Numbered from the stretch's first letter, positions 51,923-62,112 are shown. The stretch is DNA of 64,000 nucleotides from Corynebacterium bovis DSM 20582 = CIP 54.80 (GCF_030408615.1 NZ_CP047187.1:2232001-2296000); one strand, 5' to 3'. Notes: generated by a model from the letters alone, not told the origin. Made by a program: numbers and translations.

Positions 51923-53226
51923 ATGCCCCGCAGGTCACCACAGCCGCCACGCACACCGCACACCCCCGCGCCACCCGCGTCGCCCCACGCCGGGTCCACC
52001 ACCGACCCCGCCCCCGCCGCCGACACGACCCCGCCGACGTACCGGGTCATCGTCGTCGGCGCGGGCCAGGCGGGGCTCGCCGCCGCGCACGCCCTCGTCC
52101 GCCGGGGCCACACCCCGGGCGAGGACATGCTCGTGCTCGACTCCGGCGAGGGGCCTGGCGGGACCGCTGGGACTCCCTGACCCTCGGCCGCGCCCACGCC
52201 GTCGCCGACCTGCCCGGCCTCCCGCTCGGCGAACCCGACCCGTCGGTCCCCGCCTCCCGCGTCGTCAGCGACTACTACGGCCGCTACGAGGAGCTGTTCG
52301 GCCTCCACGTCGTCCGCCCCGCGACGGTCGTCGCCGTCCACTCCCTGTCCCGGTCCGCGGACGACGGCACGGACGACCTCAGCGGCGACCTCGAACTGAC
52401 CGTCGTCGTCGACGGGCGGTGCCGGCGCTACCGCACCCGCCGCCTCATCAACGCCACCGGCACGTGGACCCACCCGTACATCCCCCACGTCCCCGGCATC
52501 GCCGACTTCCGCGGCCGCCAACTCCACACCGTGAACTACACGAGGAAGGAGGATTTCGCAGGTCAGCGCACCGTCGTCGTCGGCGGCGGGGCGAGTGCGG
52601 TCCAGTTCCTCCTCGAACTCGCCCCGGTGACGGACACGCTGTGGGCGACGCGCCGCCCGCCGGACTTCACCCACCGCGAGTTCACCCCGACCTGGGGCCG
52701 GGACGTGGAGTCCGCCGTCCGCGACCGCACGGCCTCGGGCCTGCCCCCGGCGTCCGTCGTCCGGACCACGGGCATCGCGATGCTCGACACGTACCTCGCC
52801 GGCGTCGCCGACGGCACCCTCGTCAGCCGGGGGATGTTCGACCGCATCCTCCCCGACGGCGTCCACTTCCCCGCCCGCGACCCGGAGTGGCACGGCGGCA
52901 GCGGCGGCTACGGCCCGGCCGCCGCGGACAGCCTCGCCGTCCCGGAGAGCTGGCGGCCCTTCACGACGGACACGACGGAGCAGGTCGACGTCATCTTCTG
53001 GAACACCGGCTTCCGGCCGGCCCTCGGGCACCTCGCACCCCTGCACCTCCGCGGGCACGGCGGCGGGATCCGCATGGCGGACGAGGTCACCCCGGCGGCG
53101 GACCCGCGGGTGCTGCTCGTCGGCTACGGGTCGACCGCCTCGACGGTCGGGGCGACGCGGGCGGGCCGGCTCGCGGGGAAGGCGGCGTCGTCCCCCCTCG
53201 ACACCTCCCCCCACGACCCGGACTGA
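51923..53226 (+). pseudogene. Flavin-containing monooxygenase-like protein, frameshifted
   Basis: From ATG 51923 the frame gives a 40-residue Pro/Thr/Ala lead and the FAD site VIVVGAGQAGLAAAHALV, then reaches a stop at 52178. The rest of the protein is in another frame: RWDSLTLGRAHAVADLPG, YYGRYEELFGLHV, the NADPH site TVVVGGGASAVQFLLEL, and VGYGSTASTVGATR near the end (stop 53226). In relatives the join reads GPGGxWRxRWxSLTLGRAH. The frames fit if about ten bases were lost between two GGGGCC copies at 52150-52165. Restored length is about 435 aa. A true deletion would inactivate the enzyme. Confidence 0.8.
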
Positions 53227-53349
53227 TCCGCCGACCCCGCCCCCGCCCGGCCGCGCGCCCCACCCCACCACCACCCCACCACCACCGCGGCACCACCGAC
53301 CACCACCGACCCGGCCCGGCCGCCCCCCCGGCTGGCTACGCTGGTCCGC

Positions 53350-54735
53350 ATGTCACCGAGCACAGGCCTGACGACCACGACGACCCGCCGCCACGGGCAC
53401 ACCGTCCACGAGCACCTGCTCACCGCCCCGCTGGACCACCGGGCCCCCGACCCCCGCCGCATCGACGTGTACGCGCGCGAGTACGTCGCCGACGGCGGCG
53501 CCGACCGGCCCGCCCTGCTCTTCCTCCAGGGCGGCCCCGGCTGCCCCTCCCCCCGGCCCACCGCCCCGACCGGCACCCCCGGCGGCTGGCTCGGCGAGGC
53601 CCTCCGCCACTGGCGGGTCATCCTCCTCGACCAGCGCGGCACGGGCCGCTCCACCCCCGTCGACGCGGCGGACCCGACGTCCCTCGGCGCCACCCCGGCC
53701 GAGCAGGCGGAGTACCTCACCCACCTGCGCGCGGACGACATCGTCCGGGACGCCGAACTGCTCCGCCACGCCCTCATCGCCGACGGCCACCTCCCCGACG
53801 CCCCGTGGGCGCTCCTCGGACAGTCCTTCGGCGGGTTCTGCATCACGACGTACCTCTCCGTCGCCCCGCAGGGTGTCGCCGAGGCGTACCTCACCGGCGG
53901 GCTGCCCGGCTTCGCCGACGACCCGCACACCCGCGTCGACGACGTCTACCGCGCGACGTACGCCCGCACCGCCGTCCGCAACCGCCGCTTCCACCGCCGG
54001 GTGCCGTGGGCCGCCGGGCGCGTCCGGGAGGTCTGCGCCCACCTCGACGACCACGACGAACGCCTCCCGTCCGGGGAGCGGCTGAGCTCCCGGCGGTTCC
54101 GCACGGTCGGCATGTCCCTCGGCCGGACCGGCGGCGTCGACACCCTCGCCTACCTCCTGGAGGACCCGTTCCGGACGGTCCGCGGGGAACGCCGGCTGGG
54201 CACCCCGTTCCTCGCCCGCACGGCGGCGATGCTCGACCTGCGGGAGACGCCGCTGTACGCCGTCCTCCACGAGTCGATCTACGGCCAGGACACGGCGACC
54301 GCGTGGTCCGCCGACCGGCTGCGGGCCACGGCCGGGGACGACGACGGCATCGCCGCGGGCTTCGCCGAGGACCTCGCGGGGACCGGGGACGACCCGGTGT
54401 TCCTCACCGGCGAGCACTTCTTCCCCTGGCACCTCGAGGAGGACCCCGCCCTGCGGCCGTGGCGGGACGTCGCGGAGATCCTCGCCCGGAAGGACGACTG
54501 GACGCCGCTGTACGACGCCGCGGCGCTGCGGGCCGTCGACGTGCCCACCGCGGCGGCCGTGTACCTCGACGACATGTTCGTCCCCCACGACCTGTCCACC
54601 GCGACCGCCGAGCTCATCGGCGCGGACGGCACCCCGCTGCGCCCCTTCGTGACGAACCTGTGGGAGCACAACGGCATCGGCGTCGACGGGGCCGGGATCC
54701 TGCGCCGTCTCCGCCAGTTGGCGCACGACCACTGA
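53350..54735 (+). CDS. Proline iminopeptidase-like alpha/beta-hydrolase (S33)
   Basis: 461 aa, cytosolic. Oxyanion loop LQGGPGCP, LDQRGTGRS, nucleophile Ser159 in GQSFGGFC, and the catalytic His440 in WEHNGIG identify the prolyl aminopeptidase branch of family S33, which releases N-terminal proline from peptides. Starts at ATG 53350. It ends 19 bp before the amino-acid permease, so the two may act together in peptide and amino-acid use. Confidence 0.88.
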   Translation: MSPSTGLTTTTTRRHGHTVHEHLLTAPLDHRAPDPRRIDVYAREYVADGGADRPALLFLQGGPGCPSPRPTAPTGTPGGWLGEALRHWRVILLDQRGTGRSTPVDAADPTSLGATPAEQAEYLTHLRADDIVRDAELLRHALIADGHLPDAPWALLGQSFGGFCITTYLSVAPQGVAEAYLTGGLPGFADDPHTRVDDVYRATYARTAVRNRRFHRRVPWAAGRVREVCAHLDDHDERLPSGERLSSRRFRTVGMSLGRTGGVDTLAYLLEDPFRTVRGERRLGTPFLARTAAMLDLRETPLYAVLHESIYGQDTATAWSADRLRATAGDDDGIAAGFAEDLAGTGDDPVFLTGEHFFPWHLEEDPALRPWRDVAEILARKDDWTPLYDAAALRAVDVPTAAAVYLDDMFVPHDLSTATAELIGADGTPLRPFVTNLWEHNGIGVDGAGILRRLRQLAHDH

Positions 54736-54754
54736 CCGGGTTAGGTTCTACTCC

Positions 54755-56368
54755 GTGAGTTCAGCTGATAGTGGGGATTCCCCAGCACTTGTCGACGCCG
54801 CCGGCGCGGGTGCCGGTCCGGGTGCCGGTGCCGGTGCCGGGTCCGGCGCGTCCGGGTCGGGGTCGACGGCGACCGCCGCGGCCCGCACCGTCGGCACGGT
54901 GCGTCTCGGCACGCTCGTGTCCCTCATCGTCGGCTCGTGCGTCGGCGCGGGGATCTTCGCCCTGCCGCAGAACATCGCCGGCGCCGCCGGGCCGGGGGCC
55001 GCGGCCGTCGGCTGGCTCGTCACCGGCGTCGGGATGCTGTGCGTCGCCTTCGTCTTCCAGGCCCTCGCCCACCGCAAACCCCACCTGGACTCCGGCGTGT
55101 ACGCCTACGTCCGCGCCGGCCTCGGCGACTTCGTGGGCTTCTCCAGCGCGTGGGGGTACTGGCTGGGCACGATCATCGCCCAGGTCGGCTACGCCACCCT
55201 CTTCTTCAGCTCCCTCGGGTTCTTCGTCCCGGTGTTCGACGGCGACCACCCGCTCGTCCAGTCGCTCGCCGTCTCCGCGCTGACGTGGGGGATCTTCCTC
55301 ATCCTCTCCCGGGGCGTGCACCAGGCCGCGATCCTCAACGTCGTGACGACGGTGAGCAAGATCCTGCCGATCCTCGTCTTCCTCGGCGTCGTCGTCCTCG
55401 TCGGCTTCCACACCGAGTACTTCACCGCCGACGTGTGGGGCCGGGCGGCGACGTTCGGGGCCGGCGGCGACGAGGCCCGGTCCTTCACCGACCAGGTCAA
55501 GGGCACGATGCTCTTCACCGTGTGGACGTTCATCGGCGTCGAGGGCGCCAGCACGTACTCGCGGCGGGCCCGCAGCCGCCGGGACGTGTCCGTCGCGACG
55601 TTCCTCGGGTTCCTCGTCGTGTTCGCCCTGCTCGTCGCCGTGAGCCTCCTGTCCTACGGCGTCGTCCCCCGCGAGGAGCTCGCGGCGATGGGCGACAACT
55701 CCATGGCCGAGGTCCTCCGGGCCGTCGTCGGGCCGTGGGGCGCGGGGCTCATCTCCGCGGGGCTGTGCATCTCCGTCCTCGGCGCGTACGTGTCCTGGCA
55801 GATGCTGTGCGCGGAACCCGTGACGCTCATGGCGCAGGACGGGCTGCTGCCCCGGGTCGTGGGCCGGACGAACCGCGCCGGCTCCCCCGTCGCCGCCCAG
55901 TTCATCTCCGCGCTGGTCATCCAGGTGTTCATCGTCGTGTTCTACCTCAACCAGGCGACGTACACGACGATGGTGCAGCTGGCGACCTCCCTCTACCTCG
56001 TGCCCTACGTCTTCTCCTCCCTCTACCTGCTCTTCCTCTGCACCCGGGGCGAGGGGATCCAGCACCCCGACGCCGGGCGGAAGTTCGACCTGTCCGGGCC
56101 GGCCGTCCCGGCCGGGACGAACCGGGTGCACCTCGTGCTCGGCGCCGTCGGGTTCCTCTACTCCCTGTGGCTCATCTACGCCGCCGACCTGCGGTTCGTG
56201 CTCCTCGGCACGCTGCTCATGCTGCCCGGCGCGGTCGTGTACACGCTGACCCGGCTCGCCGCCGGCGGGCGGGTGTTCAACCGCTTCGAGTGGGTCGTCG
56301 TCACGGTCATCGTCGGTGCGGCCGTCGTCGCCCTGGCCCTCCTCCTCACCGGCAACCTCTCCCTCTGA
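54755..56368 (+). CDS. APC-family amino-acid permease (basic amino acid/antiporter type)
   Basis: 537 aa with about twelve to thirteen spans. The opening GSCVGAGIFALPQNIAG is the APC substrate helix, and FTVWTFIGVEGASTYSRRAR is the conserved span 6 region found in arginine/ornithine or lysine exchangers (ArcD/LysI group). The first 45 residues are a Gly/Ala repeat. GTG 54755 lies close behind TTAGGTT (54741-54747), which could be a -10; the transcript would be nearly leaderless. Substrate is inferred only. Confidence 0.85.
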   Translation: MSSADSGDSPALVDAAGAGAGPGAGAGAGSGASGSGSTATAAARTVGTVRLGTLVSLIVGSCVGAGIFALPQNIAGAAGPGAAAVGWLVTGVGMLCVAFVFQALAHRKPHLDSGVYAYVRAGLGDFVGFSSAWGYWLGTIIAQVGYATLFFSSLGFFVPVFDGDHPLVQSLAVSALTWGIFLILSRGVHQAAILNVVTTVSKILPILVFLGVVVLVGFHTEYFTADVWGRAATFGAGGDEARSFTDQVKGTMLFTVWTFIGVEGASTYSRRARSRRDVSVATFLGFLVVFALLVAVSLLSYGVVPREELAAMGDNSMAEVLRAVVGPWGAGLISAGLCISVLGAYVSWQMLCAEPVTLMAQDGLLPRVVGRTNRAGSPVAAQFISALVIQVFIVVFYLNQATYTTMVQLATSLYLVPYVFSSLYLLFLCTRGEGIQHPDAGRKFDLSGPAVPAGTNRVHLVLGAVGFLYSLWLIYAADLRFVLLGTLLMLPGAVVYTLTRLAAGGRVFNRFEWVVVTVIVGAAVVALALLLTGNLSL

Positions 56369-56497
56369 CGCGGACGCGGCACCCCACACCTCACGCCGGG
56401 CCCCACGACCCCCCGCGGTGACGTCGCCCCGATTCCTCCCCGCGCAGCCCCCGGGGTAGCCTGACCGGACATTCACGATCCGCCGGGAGTCCCCACC

Positions 56498-58228
56498 GTG
56501 CACCTACTGCGCCTCCTGACGATGCGCTCACGGCCGTACGCCGTGTACGTCGCCGCCGTCCTCGTCCTCCAGCTGGCGTCCACCCTCGCCACGCTGTACC
56601 TGCCGACCCTCAACGCCCGGATCATCGACCGGGGCGTCGCCGTGGGCGACGTGGACTACATCCGGCGGACGGGCCTGGTCATGCTGGGCGTCGCCCTCCT
56701 CCAGGTCGTCACCGCCGTCGCCGCGGTGTGGTTCGGCGCGCGCACCGCGACGGGAATCGGCCGTGACCTGCGGCGGGACGTGTACCGCGCGGTGTCGCGG
56801 TTCGGGGCGGAGGACACGGACCGGTTCGGGGCGGCGACGCTCATCACCCGGGGGACGAACGACGTCCAGCAGGTGCAGACCGTCTCGGTCATGATGCTCA
56901 ACCTCATGGTCATGGCGCCGATCATGTCGGTCGGCGGGATCGTCATGGCGGTGCGGGAGGACGCGGGCCTGTCGTGGCTGGTGTGGGTGGCCGTCCCGGT
57001 GCTCGTTGTCGTCGTGGGCGCGCTGGTCGCCCGGCTCATGCCGATGTTCACGCTGATGCAGGACCGGCTGGACGCCGTGAACGGGGTGCTGCGCGAGCAG
57101 ATCACGGGCATCCGGGTCGTCCGCGCCTTCGTCCGGGAGGACCACGAGGTGCGGCGGTTCGGGGAGGCGAACGACCGGATCACGGCCCTGTCCCTGTCGA
57201 TCGGGCAGGTGTTCGTGCTCATGGGCCCGGTCATCACGATGATCCTGCACGTCGCCACGGCGTCGGTGCTGTGGTTCGGCGGGCACCGCGTCGCCGACGG
57301 GGCGATGGAGGTCGGCTCCCTCACCGCCTTCATCCAGTACCTCCTCCAGATCCTCACCGCGGTGATGATGGGCACGTTCATGGCGATGATGCTGCCGCGG
57401 GCGGTGATCTGCGCCCGGCGCATCGCCGAGGTGCTCGACACCGAGCCCGCCGTCCGTGAGCCCGTCGACCCGGTCACCCCGGACCGGCTGGCGGGGGACG
57501 TCGAGTTCCGGGACGTGTCCTTCCGGTACCCGGGTGCGGAGGAGCCGGTGCTCTCCGGGGTCTCGTTCACCGCGCGTCCGGGGGAGGTCACGGCGGTCAT
57601 CGGGGCGACGGGGTCGGGGAAGTCGACGCTGCTCACGCTCATCCCCCGGCTGTACGCGCCGACGTCCGGCGAGGTGCTCGTCGACGGCGTGTCCGTGACG
57701 GAGATGTCGCGGGAGGAGCTGAGCCGCCGGGTGGCCGTCGTCCCCCAACGGCCGTACCTGTTCTCCGGGACGATCGCGCACAACCTCCGGTTCGGGCGAC
57801 CGTCGGCGACCGACGGGGAACTCTGGGACGCGCTCACCGTCGCCCAGGCCGCGGACCTCGTGCGGGACCGGCCGGGTGGGCTGGAGTCCACGGTGTCGCA
57901 GGGGGGCACGGACGTCTCCGGTGGTCAGCGGCAGCGGTTGTGCATCGCCCGCGCGCTCGTCGCACGGCCGAGGGTGCTCCTTTTCGACGACTCCTTCTCC
58001 GCGCTCGACGTCGCGACCGACGCGCGCCTCCGCGCGGCGTTGGCGCCACGGACGCGGGGGACGACGGTCATCATCGTCGCCCAGCGCGTCGCGACGATCA
58101 CCGACGCCGACCGCATCCTCGTCATGGACGCCGGCCGGGTCGTCGCCGAGGGGACGCACGACGACCTGCTCGCCACGTCACCGACGTACCGGGCCATCGC
58201 GGAGTCCCAGGGGGTGGCCCGTGTCTGA
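56498..58228 (+). CDS. ABC exporter half-transporter, degenerate subunit
   Basis: 576 aa: six membrane spans then an ATPase domain. Walker A GATGSGKST (about 369-377), signature VSGGQRQR (about 474). Walker B reads LLFDDSFSALD, so Asp replaces the catalytic Glu (about 496), and the switch His is Gln (IVAQRVAT). This is the non-catalytic half of a heterodimeric multidrug-type exporter. The partner gene starts inside the last 8 nt of this one. Confidence 0.92.
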   Translation: MHLLRLLTMRSRPYAVYVAAVLVLQLASTLATLYLPTLNARIIDRGVAVGDVDYIRRTGLVMLGVALLQVVTAVAAVWFGARTATGIGRDLRRDVYRAVSRFGAEDTDRFGAATLITRGTNDVQQVQTVSVMMLNLMVMAPIMSVGGIVMAVREDAGLSWLVWVAVPVLVVVVGALVARLMPMFTLMQDRLDAVNGVLREQITGIRVVRAFVREDHEVRRFGEANDRITALSLSIGQVFVLMGPVITMILHVATASVLWFGGHRVADGAMEVGSLTAFIQYLLQILTAVMMGTFMAMMLPRAVICARRIAEVLDTEPAVREPVDPVTPDRLAGDVEFRDVSFRYPGAEEPVLSGVSFTARPGEVTAVIGATGSGKSTLLTLIPRLYAPTSGEVLVDGVSVTEMSREELSRRVAVVPQRPYLFSGTIAHNLRFGRPSATDGELWDALTVAQAADLVRDRPGGLESTVSQGGTDVSGGQRQRLCIARALVARPRVLLFDDSFSALDVATDARLRAALAPRTRGTTVIIVAQRVATITDADRILVMDAGRVVAEGTHDDLLATSPTYRAIAESQGVARV

Positions 58229-60212
58229 GTCCCGGCTCCGCCGCGTCACCCGCCGTCCCACCGACCGCCGCACCGGGCGCGCCGACCGTACCGGACGCGC
58301 CGACCGTACCGACGGCCCCGACCTGCACGCCGCGATCAGCGACGACGAGATCTCGGAGCTCGAGGGCCTCGTCGGCACCGACCCCACCGGCGGCCCGGCC
58401 CCGCGCACCGCCCGGGCGTTCTGGCCGTCGGCGCTGCGCCTCGCCGGCCTGCTCGCCCCCGCGCGCCTGACGTTCGCGCTCGTCGTCGTGCTCGTCGTCG
58501 GCTACGTCTCCCTCAACGTCCTCGCCCCGCGTCTCATCGGCCACGCGATGGACATCATCGTCGCCGGGGTCACCGGGCGGCACTACACCGCCGGTGAGGA
58601 CATGCCGGCGATGGCCCGGGCGTCCGGCGCCGTCGCGGGGCAGGGCGTGGACTTCGGCGCGCTCGGCTCCGTCATCGCCGTCGTGCTCGCCATGTACCTC
58701 GCCGCGTCCGTCCTCATGTGGGTGGAGGGGCTGCTGCTCAACCGGGTGGCGATGGACGTCGTCCACTCCCTCCGCGCGGAGGTCGAGCGCAAGCTCAACC
58801 GCCTGCCGCTGAGCTACTTCGACACCCGGCAACGCGGCGACATCCTGTCGCGGACGACGAACGACGTCGACAACATCCAGCAGGCGCTCCAGCAGGCACT
58901 GTCCCAGCTCGTGTACTCCGCGCTGACCGTCGTCGGCATCACGGTCATGATGCTCGCGGTCTCCTGGCAGCTGGCCCTCATCGCGTTCGTGGCCCTGCCC
59001 CTCACCGGCGTCGTCGTGGGCGTCATCGGCGCGCGGGCGCAGTCCCGGTTCGCCGGGCAGTGGCGGAGCACCGGCCAGCTCAACGGCCATGTCGAGGAGA
59101 GCTTCTCCGGTCACGAGCTCGTCCGGGTGTTCGGCCGGTCCGCGGACATGGAGGCGGAGTTCGACGAGCGCAACGAGCGGCTGTTCCGCACGTCGTCGTC
59201 GGCGCAGTTCCTCTCCGGGATGATGATGCCGGTCATGCAGTTCCTGTCCTACCTCAGCTACGTCGGCATCGCGGTCGTCGGGGCGCTGCGCATCGCCTCC
59301 GGGTCGCTGACCCTCGGCGAGGCGACGGCGTTCATCCAGTACTCCCGCGAGTTCAACCAGCCGCTGGGCCAGCTCGCCGGGGTGATGAACCAGCTCCAGT
59401 CCGGCGTCGCGTCGGCGGAGCGGGTGTTCGAGCTGCTCGACGCCGACGAGGAGGAGCCCGACCACCCGACACCGACGGTCGCGGGCCGGGCGACGGGGCT
59501 CGTCGAGTTCGAGGACGTGGACTTCAGCTACTCCCCCGACGCCCCGCTCATCGAGGGCCTGTCCCTCACCGTCCGGCCGGGGCAGACCGCCGCGATCGTC
59601 GGCCCGACGGGTGCGGGCAAGACGACGCTGGTCAACCTCATCATGCGGTTCTACGACGTCACGGGCGGGCGGATCCTCCTCGACGGGACGGACATCCGGG
59701 ACCTGACCCGGCACGGGCTGCGCTCGCAGGTCGGCATGGTCCTCCAGGACGCGGTGCTGTTCGAGGGCACGATCCGGGAGAACATCCGGTACGGGAGGCT
59801 CGACGCGACCGACGCGGAGGTCGTCGCCGCCGCGAAGGCCGCGTACGTCGACCGGTTCGTCCACTCCCTGCCCGACGGCTACGACACGGTCGTGTCGCAG
59901 GACAGCGGCAGTCTGTCCGCCGGGGAGCGGCAGCTCGTCACGATCGCCCGGGCGTTCCTCGCCCGCCCCGCGCTGCTCATCCTCGACGAGGCGACGAGCT
60001 CGGTCGACACCCGCACCGAGCAGCTGGTCCAGCGGGCGATGGCGGCGCTGCGGCGGGACCGCACGTCGTTCGTCATCGCCCACCGGTTGTCGACGATCCG
60101 GGACGCGGACGTCATCCTCGTCATGGAGGCGGGGCGCATCGTCGAGCGGGGCACGCACGACGAGCTCGTCGCCGCCGGGGGCGCGTACGCCCGCCTCAGC
60201 GCCGACGCCTGA
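58221..60212 (+). CDS. ABC exporter half-transporter, catalytic subunit
   Basis: 663 aa. An Arg/Thr-rich lead of about 70 residues, six spans, then the ATPase: Walker A GPTGAGKTT (about 463), signature LSAGERQ (about 566), Walker B LLILDEATSSVD with the catalytic Glu (about 589), and the switch His in IAHRLSTI. It pairs with the preceding half. Substrate unknown; such pairs export drugs, lipids or peptides. GTG 58221 overlaps the preceding stop by 8 nt. Its stop overlaps the opposing hspR by 17 bp. Confidence 0.92.
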   Translation: MSESRLRRVTRRPTDRRTGRADRTGRADRTDGPDLHAAISDDEISELEGLVGTDPTGGPAPRTARAFWPSALRLAGLLAPARLTFALVVVLVVGYVSLNVLAPRLIGHAMDIIVAGVTGRHYTAGEDMPAMARASGAVAGQGVDFGALGSVIAVVLAMYLAASVLMWVEGLLLNRVAMDVVHSLRAEVERKLNRLPLSYFDTRQRGDILSRTTNDVDNIQQALQQALSQLVYSALTVVGITVMMLAVSWQLALIAFVALPLTGVVVGVIGARAQSRFAGQWRSTGQLNGHVEESFSGHELVRVFGRSADMEAEFDERNERLFRTSSSAQFLSGMMMPVMQFLSYLSYVGIAVVGALRIASGSLTLGEATAFIQYSREFNQPLGQLAGVMNQLQSGVASAERVFELLDADEEEPDHPTPTVAGRATGLVEFEDVDFSYSPDAPLIEGLSLTVRPGQTAAIVGPTGAGKTTLVNLIMRFYDVTGGRILLDGTDIRDLTRHGLRSQVGMVLQDAVLFEGTIRENIRYGRLDATDAEVVAAAKAAYVDRFVHSLPDGYDTVVSQDSGSLSAGERQLVTIARAFLARPALLILDEATSSVDTRTEQLVQRAMAALRRDRTSFVIAHRLSTIRDADVILVMEAGRIVERGTHDELVAAGGAYARLSADA

Positions 60213-60792
60213 CGGTGCGCGGCTCCCACATGACGACGGCCGTGGACCGGGGGACGTGGACGATCTCCCCGCGCCGTCGGGCCCCGGCCTGCTCGGCGGC
60301 CTGCTCGGCCTCGGCGAGGCGCCGGGCGAGCCGGTCGTTCTCCTCCTCGAGCTCCGCGACCTTCGCCTGGAGGGCGATGATCGTCTTGATGCCGGCGAGG
60401 TTCACGCCCTCGTCGTGACTGAGCCGCTGGATCTCCCGCAGCTGGTCGATGTCGCTGCGGGAGTACCGGCGACCGCCGCCCCGCGTCCGCTCCGGGGTGA
60501 CGAGGCCCATCCGGTCGTACGTGCGCAGCGTCTGGGCGTGCATGCCGGTGATCTCGGCGGCGACGGAGATGACGTACACCTCCCGGTCGCCGGTGCCGCG
60601 GCCGGCCGGGCCCCGGTCACCGCCGCCGCGCGACCCGGTGCCCTCCGGGGCGGTCCCGTCCGCCGCGGTCCTGTTATCCGCGGCCCTGTTCCCCGCGGCC
60701 CTGTTCCCCGCGACCCGGTTGTCCGCGGCCCTGTTCCCCGCGGTCCTGTTATCCGCGGTGCTGTTCCCCGCGGCCCTGTTCTCCGCAGTCAT
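60196..60792 (-). CDS. hspR: HspR, MerR-type heat-shock repressor, with a repeat-built N-terminus
   Basis: 198 aa against about 130-150 in relatives. The MerR domain (about 70-140) reads VYVISVAAEITGMHAQTLRTYD then RGGGRRYSRSDIDQL, and is followed by the helix AKVAELEEENDRLARRL. The first 45 residues are eight tandem pentapeptides such as RAAGN and RAADN, coded by a 15-bp DNA repeat. HspR binds HAIR elements with DnaK as co-repressor and controls dnaK, clpB and itself. It follows dnaJ by 6 nt. The C-terminus is Arg-rich. Confidence 0.93.
   Translation of the reverse strand: MTAENRAAGNSTADNRTAGNRAADNRVAGNRAAGNRAADNRTAADGTAPEGTGSRGGGDRGPAGRGTGDREVYVISVAAEITGMHAQTLRTYDRMGLVTPERTRGGGRRYSRSDIDQLREIQRLSHDEGVNLAGIKTIIALQAKVAELEEENDRLARRLAEAEQAAEQAGARRRGEIVHVPRSTAVVMWEPRTVRRRR
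60663..60782. repeat. 15-bp tandem repeat coding the HspR N-terminus
   Basis: Eight units with plus-strand consensus CCGCGGCCCTGTTCC (60663-60782), plus a partial ninth. Each codes five residues, so unit gain or loss keeps the frame. Confidence 0.9.
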
Positions 60793-60798
60793 CGCCGG

Positions 60799-62055
60799 TC
60801 ACCTGCCGTCCCAGTTCGCCCGCGGGTCGAATCCGGACCGCTTCTCCTCCTCGGCGTACCGGCGCAGCGCGGACATCGCGCCCTCGTCGAGGTCCTTCGG
60901 CACGCTGACCTTCACGGTGACGAGCAGGTCGCCGCTCGCGCCGTTGCGCTTGGACACGCCCCGGCCGCGCACGCGCAGCGTCGTCCCGTCGGCCGCCCCC
61001 TGGGGGATGCGGACCCGGACGCGGGAGTCCAGCGTCGGCACGGTGATCGTCCCGCCGAGCACGAGTTCGGTGAAGCTCACCGGCACGGTGATCTCCAGGT
61101 CGTCGCCGCTGCGGGTGAACACCCGGTCGGGCCGCACGTGGACGGTGACGAAGAGGTCGCCGGCGGGGCGGCCGCGTTCACCGGCCTCGCCCTGCCCGGC
61201 GAGCCGGACCTTCTGCCCGTCGACGACGCCGGCGGGCACCCGGACGGTGATCGTGCGCGTCCGGGTGCGCCGCCCGCTGCCGCCGCAGTCCGGGCACGGG
61301 TCCTCGATGCGCGTGCCGGTGCCGGAGCAGTCCGGGCACGGCCGGGAGAACCCGAACGCGCCGCGGTTCTCCGAGACGAACCCGCTGCCGGAGCACGTCG
61401 AGCACCGGGTCGCCTCGGTGCCCGGGGCCGCGCCGGAGCCGTGGCAGGTCGTGCACGCGGCCGCGTTGGTGAGGCGGATCGGGACCGTGACGCCCTTCGT
61501 CGCCTCGCGGAAGTCGAGGGTGATCTCGGTCTCGACGTCCGCGCCCCGGGTCCTCCGGGAGGTACGACGCCCGCCTCCGCCGGCGGACGCCCCCGCCCCG
61601 GCACCGCCGTCGGCGGCCCCGCTGAACATGTCCCCGAAGAGGTCGCCGAGGCCACCGCTGAACCCGCCGCTGAAGCCGCCGCCGGTGCCTCCCCCGAAGA
61701 TGTCGGAGAAGTCCGCCGTCGACCCCCCGGTGGTGAACCCGCCGGTGCCGCCGGTGCCGTAGCCGCCGCGGAAGCCCTGCCCGGCGCCGCCGAAGCCCTG
61801 GCCGGTGAAGCCGCCGGAGGCGAGCATCGCCTTGAACTCGTCGTACTCCTTGCGGTGGTCCTTGTCACCGATCACCGAGTACGCCTCGGACGCCTTCTTG
61901 AAGCGTTCCTCGGCCGCGGCGTCCCCGGGGTTCGCGTCCGGGTGGTTCTCCCGGGCGATCTTCCTGTACGCCTTCTTGATCTCGTCCGCGCCCGCCGTGG
62001 AGGAGACACCGAGATCGGCGTAGTAGTCCTTCTCGGCCCACTCCTTCTGTGCCAC
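60799..62055 (-). CDS. dnaJ: Chaperone DnaJ
   Basis: 418 aa. J domain with His38-Pro39-Asp40 in ENHPDANPG, a long Gly/Phe region ([10 protein letters not shown] and similar), and four zinc repeats [24 protein letters not shown] and CPDCGGSG, then the substrate-binding C-terminal domain. It delivers clients to DnaK. GTG 62055 is preferred because AAAGGAAG lies upstream and an in-frame ATG at 62109 would add an unrelated basic lead. Followed by hspR after 6 nt. A HAIR-like site lies 58-78 bp upstream, so dnaJ-hspR probably has its own heat-shock promoter, separate from dnaK-grpE. Confidence 0.95.
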   Translation of the reverse strand: MAQKEWAEKDYYADLGVSSTAGADEIKKAYRKIARENHPDANPGDAAAEERFKKASEAYSVIGDKDHRKEYDEFKAMLASGGFTGQGFGGAGQGFRGGYGTGGTGGFTTGGSTADFSDIFGGGTGGGFSGGFSGGLGDLFGDMFSGAADGGAGAGASAGGGGRRTSRRTRGADVETEITLDFREATKGVTVPIRLTNAAACTTCHGSGAAPGTEATRCSTCSGSGFVSENRGAFGFSRPCPDCSGTGTRIEDPCPDCGGSGRRTRTRTITVRVPAGVVDGQKVRLAGQGEAGERGRPAGDLFVTVHVRPDRVFTRSGDDLEITVPVSFTELVLGGTITVPTLDSRVRVRIPQGAADGTTLRVRGRGVSKRNGASGDLLVTVKVSVPKDLDEGAMSALRRYAEEEKRSGFDPRANWDGR

Positions 62056-62112
62056 CTCGTGACTTCCTTTCTTCTCTCGTGCCCTCTCCGTCAGCCGGAC
62101 CTGGCACACATT

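Noticed and set aside
54741..54747. DtxR iron box before the permease gene (TTAGGTT)
   Set aside because: Only one half of the palindrome is present; it fits a -10 element better.
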